Shown here: positions 1 through 8,611 of the stretch, one piece after another
How the letters are laid out: each line of letters begins with the position of its first letter
Numbering within the stretch: the stretch's first letter is position 1
Source: Alphaproteobacteria bacterium
Lineage (GTDB): Bacteria > Patescibacteriota > Minisyncoccia > Phycocordibacterales > JABAAK01
NCBI GenBank assembly: GCA_030054135.1
Contig: JASGCN010000001.1
Coordinates: forward strand, 168,663-206,783
DNA length: 38,121 bases
Direction of reading: 5' to 3'
Translations under genes and position numbers: made by a program
The notes under the pieces: generated by a model
Database searches by the model: none
Seen by the model: only the letters and a program-made list of their open reading frames with translations
Told to the model about the DNA's origin: nothing

Positions 1-1
1 T

Positions 2-319
2 ATTCGTCTTATTATTTACTTGAGTAGAGATGAAATTTCAGTGATGAATCTTATTGGGGCAGAAAATTTCTATATCGAAGCTCCGTTTGTGGTAAGTGGT
101 GGAATCTATGGGGCAGTGAGTTCAATCGCGGCACTTATCTTTTTGTATCCAATATCTGTATGGCTTGCACCTGTTGTGGGTAGATTTTTTGGTAATGAAT
201 CGTTTTCAGCATATTACATATCAAACTTTTTAGTTATTATGGTAGTGTTAATTGTGTTGGGGGTTTGCATTGGTGCAGTATCAAGTTGGGCGTCTACTCG
301 GCGCTACCTCAAATCGTAA
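2..319 (+). CDS. ftsX: Cell division protein FtsX-like, C-terminal part (5' truncated by window edge)
   Basis: Frame is open to the window start (IRLIIYLSRDEISVMNLIGAENFYIEAPFVVSGGIYG...); the R-EI-VM-L-GA...F-I--PF--G---G pattern is typical of the FtsX C-terminus, followed by TM segments. Confidence 0.8.
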   Translation: MRLIIYLSRDEISVMNLIGAENFYIEAPFVVSGGIYGAVSSIAALIFLYPISVWLAPVVGRFFGNESFSAYYISNFLVIMVVLIVLGVCIGAVSSWASTRRYLKS

Positions 320-359
320 ATTGCTGAAGTTGTGGTAGTATTGTATCCTATAGATACAA

Positions 360-430
360 TGCCGGATCGTCTAATGGTAGGACATCGCCCTTTGGAGGCG
401 AGTATCTTGGTTCGAATCCAAGTCCGGCAA
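360..430 (+). tRNA. tRNA-Gln (anticodon UUG)
   Basis: Cloverleaf by eye: acceptor TGCCGGA/TCCGGCA, anticodon stem TCGCC/GGCGA with loop CTTTGGA (anticodon TTG at 392-394), T stem CTTGG-TTCGAAT-CCAAG, discriminator A430; CCA not encoded. Confidence 0.95.
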
Positions 431-431
431 C

Positions 432-1097
432 ATGACTCAATCTATAGCTTTACGCAAAAAAAGATTTTCTAAACTTCTTCCCATTCTTCGTAAACATTAT
501 AGAAACGCAACTCTTCCACTTACATACCAAAAACCTTTTGAATTGTTTGTGGCAGTGGTTCTTTCTGCTCAATCTACTGATAAAAAAGTAAATGAAATAA
601 CTCCATTACTATTTAAAAAATATAAAACTCTCGATGCATTTGCAAAAGCGCCAATTGCTGAGTTACAAAAAGATGTTTCACATGTTCTTTTTTTTAGAAA
701 CAAAGCAAGGTATATCAAACAAGGGGCTATCATGTTGCAGGATTCATACAATGGAGTGATTCCTAACACCATGAAAGAACTTCTCACAATTCCTGGACTT
801 GCGAGAAAATCTGCTAATGTACTTTTGTATAACTTATATGGAATTACCGATGGAATTGTTACTGATACACACATGATTCGTTTTGCACGCAGATTTGATC
901 TTACGGAGTATAAAGATGCTCTACGCATTGAAAGAGATTTAATGGCAATTGTTCCAAAAAAAGAATGGGGTACGTTTGGTTTTAAAGTGTCTTATTATGG
1001 TAGAGAATATGGCAATCCAAGAGGTAAAAAGGCAATTATTGAGAAAGATCCACTGCTTAAGATATATCCAAAAGCAAAGGGATATTGGCCTTCATAA
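432..1097 (+). CDS. nth: Endonuclease III-like HhH-GPD DNA glycosylase without Fe-S cysteines
   Basis: LLTIPGLARKSANVLL...VTDTHMIRFARR matches the HhH-GPD motif with catalytic Lys and Asp; no C-terminal cysteine cluster. Confidence 0.85.
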   Translation: MTQSIALRKKRFSKLLPILRKHYRNATLPLTYQKPFELFVAVVLSAQSTDKKVNEITPLLFKKYKTLDAFAKAPIAELQKDVSHVLFFRNKARYIKQGAIMLQDSYNGVIPNTMKELLTIPGLARKSANVLLYNLYGITDGIVTDTHMIRFARRFDLTEYKDALRIERDLMAIVPKKEWGTFGFKVSYYGREYGNPRGKKAIIEKDPLLKIYPKAKGYWPS

Positions 1098-1114
1098 TAT
1101 GTTATCCACATATT

Positions 1115-1138
1115 TTGTAATTTTATTTTTAATTACAA
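1115..1138 (+). terminator. Stem-loop downstream of nth (possible terminator or first element of hairpin array)
   Basis: TTGTAATT-(ttattttt)-AATTACAA, 8-bp stem, U-rich loop. Confidence 0.4.
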
Positions 1139-1162
1139 CACATGTATGGGTATAATTGAATC

Positions 1163-1311
1163 ATACCTCGAGGGTATATGTGAATAAAATATTCACCGCT
1201 CCAATAATAGTGGGCACAAAGAACTTCAAAGAAGTTCTCAATAAGATAAAATATCTTTACAATAGGGTCAATCAAAAAGTATACACACTTTTGTATATTT
1301 TTTGATTGACC
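1163..1311 (+). other. Array of consecutive inverted repeats (candidate structured RNA or cis element)
   Basis: ATACC/GGTAT 1163-1177; GTGAATA-AAA-TATTCAC 1180-1196; AGAACTTC-AAA-GAAGTTCT 1220-1238; AAGATA-AAA-TATCTT 1243-1257; GGTCAATCAAAAAGTATACA...TGTATATTTTTTGATTGACC 1266-1311 (20-bp stem with one G:U). Confidence 0.6.
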
Positions 1312-1332
1312 TTATTTTTGTTATCATATACT

Positions 1333-2133
1333 ATGAACAAGCACTCTCTTCTTATTAAAAATGTATTAAACACTCCATTGAGAAAATTCCCATGGCGTGT
1401 GAAAAGAAACGCCTACCGAGTGTATATCGCTGAGTGCATGTTGCAACAAACGCAAACCAATCGAGCGGTGCCGTACTTCACATCTTTTATAAAAAAATAT
1501 CCAACCCTTAAGTCGTTATCAAAAGCAAGTAGAAAAAATGTATTATTTTTGTGGCAGGGATTGGGGTACAATCGACGGGCACTATTTTTACTACATAATG
1601 CAAAAGAATCAAAACCCACATACACATTGCCAAAAGAATATTCTGATTTATGTGCATTGCAAGGGGTTGGGTCCTACACAGCGCACGCCATTCGTATATT
1701 TGCGTACAATATGTGGGATGTCTGCATCGAAACAAATATTCGTACAGTATTGGTGCATTATTGTTTTAAGAATAAAAAATCTGTATCCGATGCGATTCTT
1801 ATTACAACACTTCAAAAAATAATCTCTCTTGTTAAAAAGAAAAAAATTACTGCCTATCAGTTTTATTCAAAAATTATGGATCACGGTGCGCAATTAAAAA
1901 AACAACATCTTTCTTACAACACAACCAATCCCTCGTATAAGAAGGCTTCTACATTTGTAGGCTCAGTGAGGGAAGCGCGAGGGAAAATTATAGCTTATAT
2001 CACATCAGCTCATGAACCAGTGTCGTACACCATTTTACAGAAAAAGATACAGCACAAAAAACTATTACAAGCACTTCTTGATTTAGAAAGAAATGGTATG
2101 ATTAAAAAGAAAAAAGGTGGTTTTATAGTGTAG
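1333..2133 (+). CDS. MutY-like A/G-specific adenine glycosylase homolog without Fe-S cysteines
   Basis: FPWR..AYRVYIAECMLQQTQTNRAVPYF, LWQGLGYNRRA, LQGVGSYTAHAI, MDHGA are MutY-family motifs; ATG 1333 preferred over the TTG at 1306. Confidence 0.8.
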   Translation: MNKHSLLIKNVLNTPLRKFPWRVKRNAYRVYIAECMLQQTQTNRAVPYFTSFIKKYPTLKSLSKASRKNVLFLWQGLGYNRRALFLLHNAKESKPTYTLPKEYSDLCALQGVGSYTAHAIRIFAYNMWDVCIETNIRTVLVHYCFKNKKSVSDAILITTLQKIISLVKKKKITAYQFYSKIMDHGAQLKKQHLSYNTTNPSYKKASTFVGSVREARGKIIAYITSAHEPVSYTILQKKIQHKKLLQALLDLERNGMIKKKKGGFIV

Positions 2134-2137
2134 CTGC

Positions 2138-2791
2138 TTATAGGGGTCTATTATTTTTTGAAATGTGTATATGTATAAACATAGCAATAAAGAATGATCC
2201 AAGCAAATACCACATTTCTGAATAATTCTCTAATAGTGGGATATGTACATTAGTAAAAGGATTTGTATTTGCATATATCCATACAATCAATATAAAAAGT
2301 CCAGCAATAATTGCATACACACGACTGTGTATTGAACGAATAAGACCGTACGCGATAACTACATCAAGTATAAAATGTATAGCGAAAGCAAAAAATACAG
2401 TATATGAAAATGCATTATGGGTTACGTTTTCCAATAATTCAACCCTAACGGCAGCTTCTGGGAATAGGTGAGTAAGAAAAAATATAATTGCCAAAAAATG
2501 AAAAAGTATTCCTTCGTGTGTCATATGTTTTTCATGTTCATGTCTGCAAGGTATAAATCGAGAAAGAAAAGTTTTATTCCACAGATATACAAAAAGAAGT
2601 GCTGGGATTCCCCCCCACAGTATTTCGTGTACATGAAGCATTTCAATAAGAGAAACTATTTCTTCCGCATGGAAGATATCTTCATGAGTCTCACCAAGTA
2701 TCTCCGTAAGAGCTTTACCAGCAAGATGTGCCGATAAAACAAAAAAAAGTATTGCAGTGATGTACTCAATGAATATTCTTATTTTGTTCAT
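2138..2791 (-). CDS. Multi-pass membrane protein, His/Glu-rich loops, unknown function
   Basis: Complete ORF with several hydrophobic segments; HVHEILWGG, CRHEHEKHMTHEG, HIHIS motifs. Confidence 0.7.
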   Translation of the reverse strand: MNKIRIFIEYITAILFFVLSAHLAGKALTEILGETHEDIFHAEEIVSLIEMLHVHEILWGGIPALLFVYLWNKTFLSRFIPCRHEHEKHMTHEGILFHFLAIIFFLTHLFPEAAVRVELLENVTHNAFSYTVFFAFAIHFILDVVIAYGLIRSIHSRVYAIIAGLFILIVWIYANTNPFTNVHIPLLENYSEMWYLLGSFFIAMFIHIHISKNNRPL

Positions 2792-2797
2792 ACAATC

Positions 2798-4651
2798 TTA
2801 TGAGATGAAAATAACAGGAACTACAATTGGCTCTTTATGAGTTTCTGAAATAAGGAAGCTTTCTATCCGTTTAGTGATGTATTTTTTTAAATCTTCAACA
2901 TTGATAAATGTTTCTCCGTCAATTGCTTCTTCGACTGTATTCTTAATCATAATACGTGCTTTATTTACAAGATCTTGTGATTCACGCATATAAATGAATC
3001 CACGAGAAATAATATCAGGGGATTTTCTAAGTTTATTAGTTCTTTGATTGATCATAATAATACACACAAAGATTCCTTGTTCGCCAAGAGATTTTCTATC
3101 TCGCAATACCACTTCTTGTACACTCCCTATGGCGTTTCCATCAACTACAATAGGATTGTTCGGAGCAGTATATTTTTGAAGGATTGCTCGTTTACCATTG
3201 TCGACAAAATCAATAATACTACCAGCGTTAGGAATAATTATATTTTCTTTAGGCATACCTATATCCCGTAAGATGCGTGCGTGTGCAGTAAGCATGTAGT
3301 GAAAACCATGAACGGGGATAAAAAATTTTGGTTTCATGTGATTGTGGATCCAGCGCAGTTCTTCTTTATTTGCATGTCCTGAACTATGCACATCACTTGT
3401 TTGGTAGGTGACAATCGCCGCTCCAAGACGAGAAAGCTGATCTTTAACGTTTTGTATCGCTGTTTCATTTCCAGGTATCGTAGATGATGAAAAAATGACG
3501 GTGTCATTGTCATCTATCACAATTTGTTTATGAGTACCTTTTGACATTCGGTCAAGGGCCGCATATTCTTCTCCTTGTGAACCAGTTGCCAAAATAACAA
3601 GTTTTTCTTTTGGATATTCCCCACATTTTGCAACTGGTATGAGCGCTTGAGGATCAACTTTGAATATACCTAATTCATACGCAATACTTAAATTAGTAAG
3701 CATGCTTCTTCCTTCGATGACTACTTTTTTTCCTGCTGCAATAATTCCTTCTATAATTTGTATATTTCTATCAATTTGTGAACTAAATGATGAAATAATA
3801 AGCCTTCCTGTTGATTTTTTAACAATGTCAATAATGTTATTCACCACAGTTTTTTCTGATTTAGAAAATCCAGGGTTTTCAGCATTGGTAGAATCAGCAA
3901 TAGTAACAAGTATTTTTTCTTTTTCAAATATAGCAAAAGTTTCAAATTCTTCATTATCAACTACTTCATTTTCGTGTGAGAGTTTAAGATCTCCAGTGTA
4001 GGCAACATGCCCGTATGGAGTTTGAACTAAAATTCCCATTGCATCTGGAATGGTATGAGTTACCGCAAAAAACTTTATAGTGAAATTCCCAACAGTAATC
4101 ACTTGATTTGTTTCGATTTCACGCAAATCAAGAGGGCGCATATGAGTAAATTCTTGTTGGCGGTGTTTGATGAGAGCGATAGTAAGGCGACGAGAATAAA
4201 TAGGAGGGTGTCCTAAGTCATCCATAATATAGGGGATTGCCCCGATGTGATCTAAATGTCCGTGACTAATAAGAATAGCTTTGATCATGTGTTTTCTATC
4301 AGCAAGATATTTTACATTAGGTACCGTACAATCGACACCAGGAAGCGTTGGATCCTTGAAACTAAATCCTGCATCAAAAATAATAATTTCCCCATCATAT
4401 TCCATTGCGTGCATATTTTTACCAACTCGTTCAACTCCATCAAGTGCAATGATACGGACAGTGCCTTTTTCAGGGGCGGGGATTCGTAATGAGCTTTCTT
4501 CTTGATTTTCACTTGAATTAAGTGCACGCTCTCCAATACCCACTGAGTGCTTTTGTTTTCGTAAAGGTTTTGGACGTAATCCGAGGGGGACAGAAATTAG
4601 TTCGCGTGTTTCGTGTGCTCGGTGATTGTGTTCTTGTGACTCTGTATTCAT
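2798..4651 (-). CDS. rnj: Ribonuclease J (metallo-beta-lactamase/beta-CASP)
   Basis: ISHGHLDHIGAIPYI, YTGDLKLSHE, IISSFSSQIDRN, VIEGRSM, SSSTIPGNE, SGHANKEELRW, IPVHGFHYMLTAH; basic low-complexity N-terminal extension. Confidence 0.93.
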   Translation of the reverse strand: MNTESQEHNHRAHETRELISVPLGLRPKPLRKQKHSVGIGERALNSSENQEESSLRIPAPEKGTVRIIALDGVERVGKNMHAMEYDGEIIIFDAGFSFKDPTLPGVDCTVPNVKYLADRKHMIKAILISHGHLDHIGAIPYIMDDLGHPPIYSRRLTIALIKHRQQEFTHMRPLDLREIETNQVITVGNFTIKFFAVTHTIPDAMGILVQTPYGHVAYTGDLKLSHENEVVDNEEFETFAIFEKEKILVTIADSTNAENPGFSKSEKTVVNNIIDIVKKSTGRLIISSFSSQIDRNIQIIEGIIAAGKKVVIEGRSMLTNLSIAYELGIFKVDPQALIPVAKCGEYPKEKLVILATGSQGEEYAALDRMSKGTHKQIVIDDNDTVIFSSSTIPGNETAIQNVKDQLSRLGAAIVTYQTSDVHSSGHANKEELRWIHNHMKPKFFIPVHGFHYMLTAHARILRDIGMPKENIIIPNAGSIIDFVDNGKRAILQKYTAPNNPIVVDGNAIGSVQEVVLRDRKSLGEQGIFVCIIMINQRTNKLRKSPDIISRGFIYMRESQDLVNKARIMIKNTVEEAIDGETFINVEDLKKYITKRIESFLISETHKEPIVVPVIFIS

Positions 4652-4669
4652 AGAGATAAATATGTGTAA

Positions 4670-6469
4670 TTAATTTTTAAATATTGTCCAAACTCGTTCT
4701 ATTGCAGTGTACCAATCTGCGATAAATACAAATCTATCGTGCGGTTCGATAATTCTTCTTGAAAGAGCTGAGTGTGCTTGTTCACTTCTCTTGAGAGCTT
4801 GCTGTATCTTTGGTGTTGTGAGATACAAAAAGTTTGGAGAATAAAGAAACACAGCAGGAACTCCCCGAGCTATCTTACCCTTGATACTATTATATATCAC
4901 GTTTTGTTGATTATTGTCAAGAGAAAGTGAATTTAATTGTTCTAATTCTGTAAATATAGAAGATGGATAGTTGGCAAGATCGGGCCCGGGTAATGTTATT
5001 TCTTCACGAGTGTTGGACAATGTACTAATAAAAGATTTGTTAGAGTTATTTTTTTTGATAAGATTATAAAAATGATTTGGTGTTGGTGCGTTATACCCAA
5101 TGAGTGCAAGGTCGTATTTTTTTGTTTCTATAATTTGAGAAAAGTATTCTATATCAGTGGCGTCAATAGTTAATGTAATGTTATGTTTTGCAAGTTGTTC
5201 TTTTAGTATTTCTCCAATGTGACGCATATCTGGTGTGTTGAGGATAACCATATTAAGTGCGAGTACGCGAGATCCTTTTTTTCGTACTTGAAGTAATGGG
5301 TCAACTTTCCAACCGACTTTATCTAAACTAGTGAGAACATTTTCAACTGCAATTGATTCAGTAATTGGTGTTGTATCTTCTGCAATTGGCCCAAAAACTT
5401 TTTTTGCATGTGAAACAAATACATTGTTTATTATTTCTTCTCGGTCAATGAGAGATGAAAGTACAGATCGAATGAGAGAGTATGCTTCAGTACTGTATCT
5501 GCTTTGAGCAAGAAAGAATATACCAAATACTCTTGTGCTGAGAAATGATGTCACTTCACTATCATTGATTTTTTCAAGTGCGTTTGTATCAGTTGGATTA
5601 AATGAATAAAAAGAATCGATGACACCTTTTTTATGTGCACTAATTATTTCTTCAGCAGTGTCATAAAAATAAAGAACAATTGTTTTGATAAAAGGGCGTT
5701 GCAATACATATGCATTGTATGCAGTAAGAGTGATATATTCAATTTTGCCATCTAAATTAAGATGTGCTTGTTGGTATGTATATGGTCCTGTTCCAATAAA
5801 AGCTCCTGGCCCACGATATCGACTCCAATTTTCAACGGGGACTTTTTTCCAGACATATTCCGGAAGAATGGGAAGCGTTAGTACTCTTGCAAAAAGAGGA
5901 TCTTTGTTAGTATTTATAATACGGACACCCCCATCTCCTATTTTTTCTACAGTAATATTTTTGTATGTATCTTTAAGTGGGGTTTGGAGAACAGCATTGT
6001 ATGAAAAGATAACATCTTCTGTGGTAACAGGGGTTCCATCATGAAAAAAAGCTTTTGGGTTAAGTGTGCACACTGCTTCTATTTTTTTCTGAACACAGTT
6101 TCCTAACACATCGCGTGTTTGAGTGCTACCAACTCGGTCAACAAGACCTCTATGAAGAAGAACAGAGATATCTTTTTCTGATTGGGTAGAGGCATACCAT
6201 GGGTGATAGTATATAGGGGCGTGAAGAATTCCTTCTTTTAAAGATTCTGTGCTTATAACAGGTTGCTCGTGTATGATAAGGGAATTTAATTTACCCAATA
6301 TTGATGCAACAAGAATAAGAACAAAAAAAGTAAACACAAAAAATATTTTTTTATCAGCATGTGGAATAAATCGTGCATCATCAATAATTCGGAGCGTACG
6401 TCGCGCGATTGCATCTTGTATGTGTGTAATATATTTCCACATAAGTATGTATGTTTTTTCAATACGCAA
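4670..6469 (-). CDS. SBP_bac_5-type (peptide/oligopeptide) substrate-binding protein, membrane anchored
   Basis: N-terminal TM then L-HRGLVD..., FHDGTPVTTEDVIFSYNAVL, GTGPYTYQQ, family-5 solute-binding signatures. Confidence 0.8.
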   Translation of the reverse strand: MRIEKTYILMWKYITHIQDAIARRTLRIIDDARFIPHADKKIFFVFTFFVLILVASILGKLNSLIIHEQPVISTESLKEGILHAPIYYHPWYASTQSEKDISVLLHRGLVDRVGSTQTRDVLGNCVQKKIEAVCTLNPKAFFHDGTPVTTEDVIFSYNAVLQTPLKDTYKNITVEKIGDGGVRIINTNKDPLFARVLTLPILPEYVWKKVPVENWSRYRGPGAFIGTGPYTYQQAHLNLDGKIEYITLTAYNAYVLQRPFIKTIVLYFYDTAEEIISAHKKGVIDSFYSFNPTDTNALEKINDSEVTSFLSTRVFGIFFLAQSRYSTEAYSLIRSVLSSLIDREEIINNVFVSHAKKVFGPIAEDTTPITESIAVENVLTSLDKVGWKVDPLLQVRKKGSRVLALNMVILNTPDMRHIGEILKEQLAKHNITLTIDATDIEYFSQIIETKKYDLALIGYNAPTPNHFYNLIKKNNSNKSFISTLSNTREEITLPGPDLANYPSSIFTELEQLNSLSLDNNQQNVIYNSIKGKIARGVPAVFLYSPNFLYLTTPKIQQALKRSEQAHSALSRRIIEPHDRFVFIADWYTAIERVWTIFKN

Positions 6470-6471
6470 CT

Positions 6472-6822
6472 CTATTTTTTAGAAGCAGAAGATGGTACTG
6501 TTGTTACTGTTGCATTTACTGGGTTTCCTTTGTCATCAGTAATAGTAATGGCGTTACTTACTTCATTGGAATTGAATTTTTTTTGTATTACTTCTGTACT
6601 TAATGTACCAAGTACTGATACAACAAAAAGAACTGCAATAATAATTGTTACAATGAAAGATACTTTCTCTGGCCCTCGTCTTGAACGTTCACTCGATTCA
6701 TTCATTGATTGTCCTCCGAACGCTGATCCAACACTTGAATCACTTTGTTGTAAAAGAATAAAAATAACAAGAAGTATAGCAAGTAATACTTGACCGTATG
6801 AAAGAAATTGTAAAAATGTCAT
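6472..6822 (-). CDS. secG: Preprotein translocase subunit SecG
   Basis: Two TMs, LLQQSDSSVGSAFGGQ, downstream VLGTLS; start at ATG 6822 rather than 6846. Confidence 0.85.
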   Translation of the reverse strand: MTFLQFLSYGQVLLAILLVIFILLQQSDSSVGSAFGGQSMNESSERSRRGPEKVSFIVTIIIAVLFVVSVLGTLSTEVIQKKFNSNEVSNAITITDDKGNPVNATVTTVPSSASKK

Positions 6823-6883
6823 GCGTATACTATAGCACAGTGTCAATAATTTGTCATGATATTATGTATGGTATATTGTGTAT

Positions 6884-7141
6884 ATGAATAGAGCTATTAT
6901 TTATTCTGCTATAGTTGGATTTATATTAGGAGCATTGTCGTTTCTTTCGGGTCCATCTCTATTTGGAATATTAGCTTTTCCTCCTATGATATTACTCACA
7001 TCTCTTGGGGTAGCAGATAATATAGGATTTTTTACTGAATCTATTCGATTCACATATATTTTTTGGCTTGCAGTGCTTTGGGTTGGAGTATTTTGGAGCT
7101 TTGTTTTTGGTGGGATGGCATCTCTTTTTTTTAAATCTTAA
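6884..7141 (+). CDS. Small membrane protein
   Basis: Complete hydrophobic ORF; ATG 6884 lies 6 nt after the TATATT hexamer. Confidence 0.6.
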   Translation: MNRAIIYSAIVGFILGALSFLSGPSLFGILAFPPMILLTSLGVADNIGFFTESIRFTYIFWLAVLWVGVFWSFVFGGMASLFFKS

Positions 7142-7166
7142 ACTATAGTATACTTTTATTATTATT

Positions 7167-7517
7167 ATGAAAAATCTATATATATGGATTATGTGGTTGA
7201 CACTATTGTTAGTTGTTATTGGTATGTATGTGGTTATATCAAATAAATCAGAAGAAATAGAGGTTGAAAATGCAGAAGAGATGATATCTCTCGTTGAGGA
7301 AGAGAAAACTGAGCCATTTGTTTTTTCAAATACACCAAGTTTATTTGCTAAAAAATCTATAGAAAAAAGTGTTTCAACTTCTCCTGCACAAATCTCTGTT
7401 GAAAACTATACACCTAGAGCGCAATCGGTCTCTCAATTAATCGCAACAGATCAAAAATCTCCATATCCAGTGCATTCATCTTTGAGGGGATTGAGTACAC
7501 TCGCTCCAAAAATATAG
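7167..7517 (+). CDS. Small single-TM protein, unknown
   Basis: N-terminal TM, Glu-rich linker; TATACT at 7149-7154. Confidence 0.6.
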   Translation: MKNLYIWIMWLTLLLVVIGMYVVISNKSEEIEVENAEEMISLVEEEKTEPFVFSNTPSLFAKKSIEKSVSTSPAQISVENYTPRAQSVSQLIATDQKSPYPVHSSLRGLSTLAPKI

Positions 7518-7552
7518 CAACGTGAGTATTGTTTTGGTATACTGATAGTAGT

Positions 7553-8563
7553 ATGAATAAAAAAAGAGTGGCGATTAATGGTTTCGGCCGTATCGGGCGA
7601 GCATTTGTTCGCATTGCTTCTCGTTACACAGATACAATTGAAATTGTTGCAATAAATGATTTGATGGATACAGAAACTGCAGCGTATTTACTCACACACG
7701 ATACAGTACACGGTTCGTTTGAAAAAAAAGTTGATTATTCTATGTCAGATATCACAATCGCTGGGTCTTCAATACTGTGGTTACAAAAAAAAGAACCACA
7801 ACTTCTTCCATGGAAAGATTTAGGTATTGATGTAGTAATAGAAGCAACGGGGTTATTTACTGAATACGAAAAAGCACATGCGCACATTACTGCGGGAGCA
7901 AAAAAAGTAATCATCAGCGCTCCAGTAAAAAATGAATTTGAACATGTATCTCTTACTAGTGGCACTTCTCTCATGGGCATTCCGTCTGCACATGCACATG
8001 CACAAATTATTTCAAACGCGTCTTGTACAACAAACGCTGTAGCAATTCCTATGAAGCTTCTTGATGACGCACTCGGCATTGAAAAAGCAGTGCTCTCGAC
8101 AACACATGCATACACAGCAACTCAACTTATTGTTGATGGGGCAACGAAGAAAAAAGATCTTCGAGAGGGAAGATCAGGGGCTCAAAATATAGTTCCATCA
8201 TCCACTGGGGCTGCAACAGCTCTTACAAAAGTAATGCCAAATTTAAAAGATAAATTTGATGGCATTTCTTTACGAGTGCCAGTTTCTGCAGGATCAATTG
8301 CTGATATTACATTCATATCAAAAAGACCAACATCAGTAGAGGAAGTTAATGCCATCCTTACAAAAGGGGCTTCTTTTCTACCACTGTTTTCAGTTACTAA
8401 TGAAAATCTTGTGTCTTCAGACATTATCGGGCTTGAATATGTGAGTATTGCTGATTTGGCTCTCACAAGAGTGGTGGATGAAAACTTGGTAAAAATAATG
8501 TGCTGGTATGATAATGAAATGGGCTACACACGATCTCTCGTTGAGCAGGTGCTTGCTGCATAG
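7553..8563 (+). CDS. gap: Glyceraldehyde-3-phosphate dehydrogenase
   Basis: VAINGFGRIGRAFVR, SNASCTTNAVAIPMK, RVPVSAGSIADITF, WYDNEMGYTRSLVE. Confidence 0.97.
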   Translation: MNKKRVAINGFGRIGRAFVRIASRYTDTIEIVAINDLMDTETAAYLLTHDTVHGSFEKKVDYSMSDITIAGSSILWLQKKEPQLLPWKDLGIDVVIEATGLFTEYEKAHAHITAGAKKVIISAPVKNEFEHVSLTSGTSLMGIPSAHAHAQIISNASCTTNAVAIPMKLLDDALGIEKAVLSTTHAYTATQLIVDGATKKKDLREGRSGAQNIVPSSTGAATALTKVMPNLKDKFDGISLRVPVSAGSIADITFISKRPTSVEEVNAILTKGASFLPLFSVTNENLVSSDIIGLEYVSIADLALTRVVDENLVKIMCWYDNEMGYTRSLVEQVLAA

Positions 8564-8611
8564 TGTATAGATTTTTTTAATTCTCGTAAATGTGTTTTAT
8601 ACTAGAAGAAT

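Noticed and set aside
569-928. Minus-strand 119-aa ORF
   Set aside because: Antisense to nth, no recognisable motif, nth frame well supported.
1098-1332. Chromosomal replication origin
   Set aside because: AT-rich with DnaA-box-like sites and inverted repeats, but no dnaA/dnaN/rpmH neighbours and too few boxes; kept only as a weak hypothesis in the findings.
7735-8115. Minus-strand 126-aa ORF (and 8182-8466)
   Set aside because: Antisense to gap; composition looks like complement of coding sequence.
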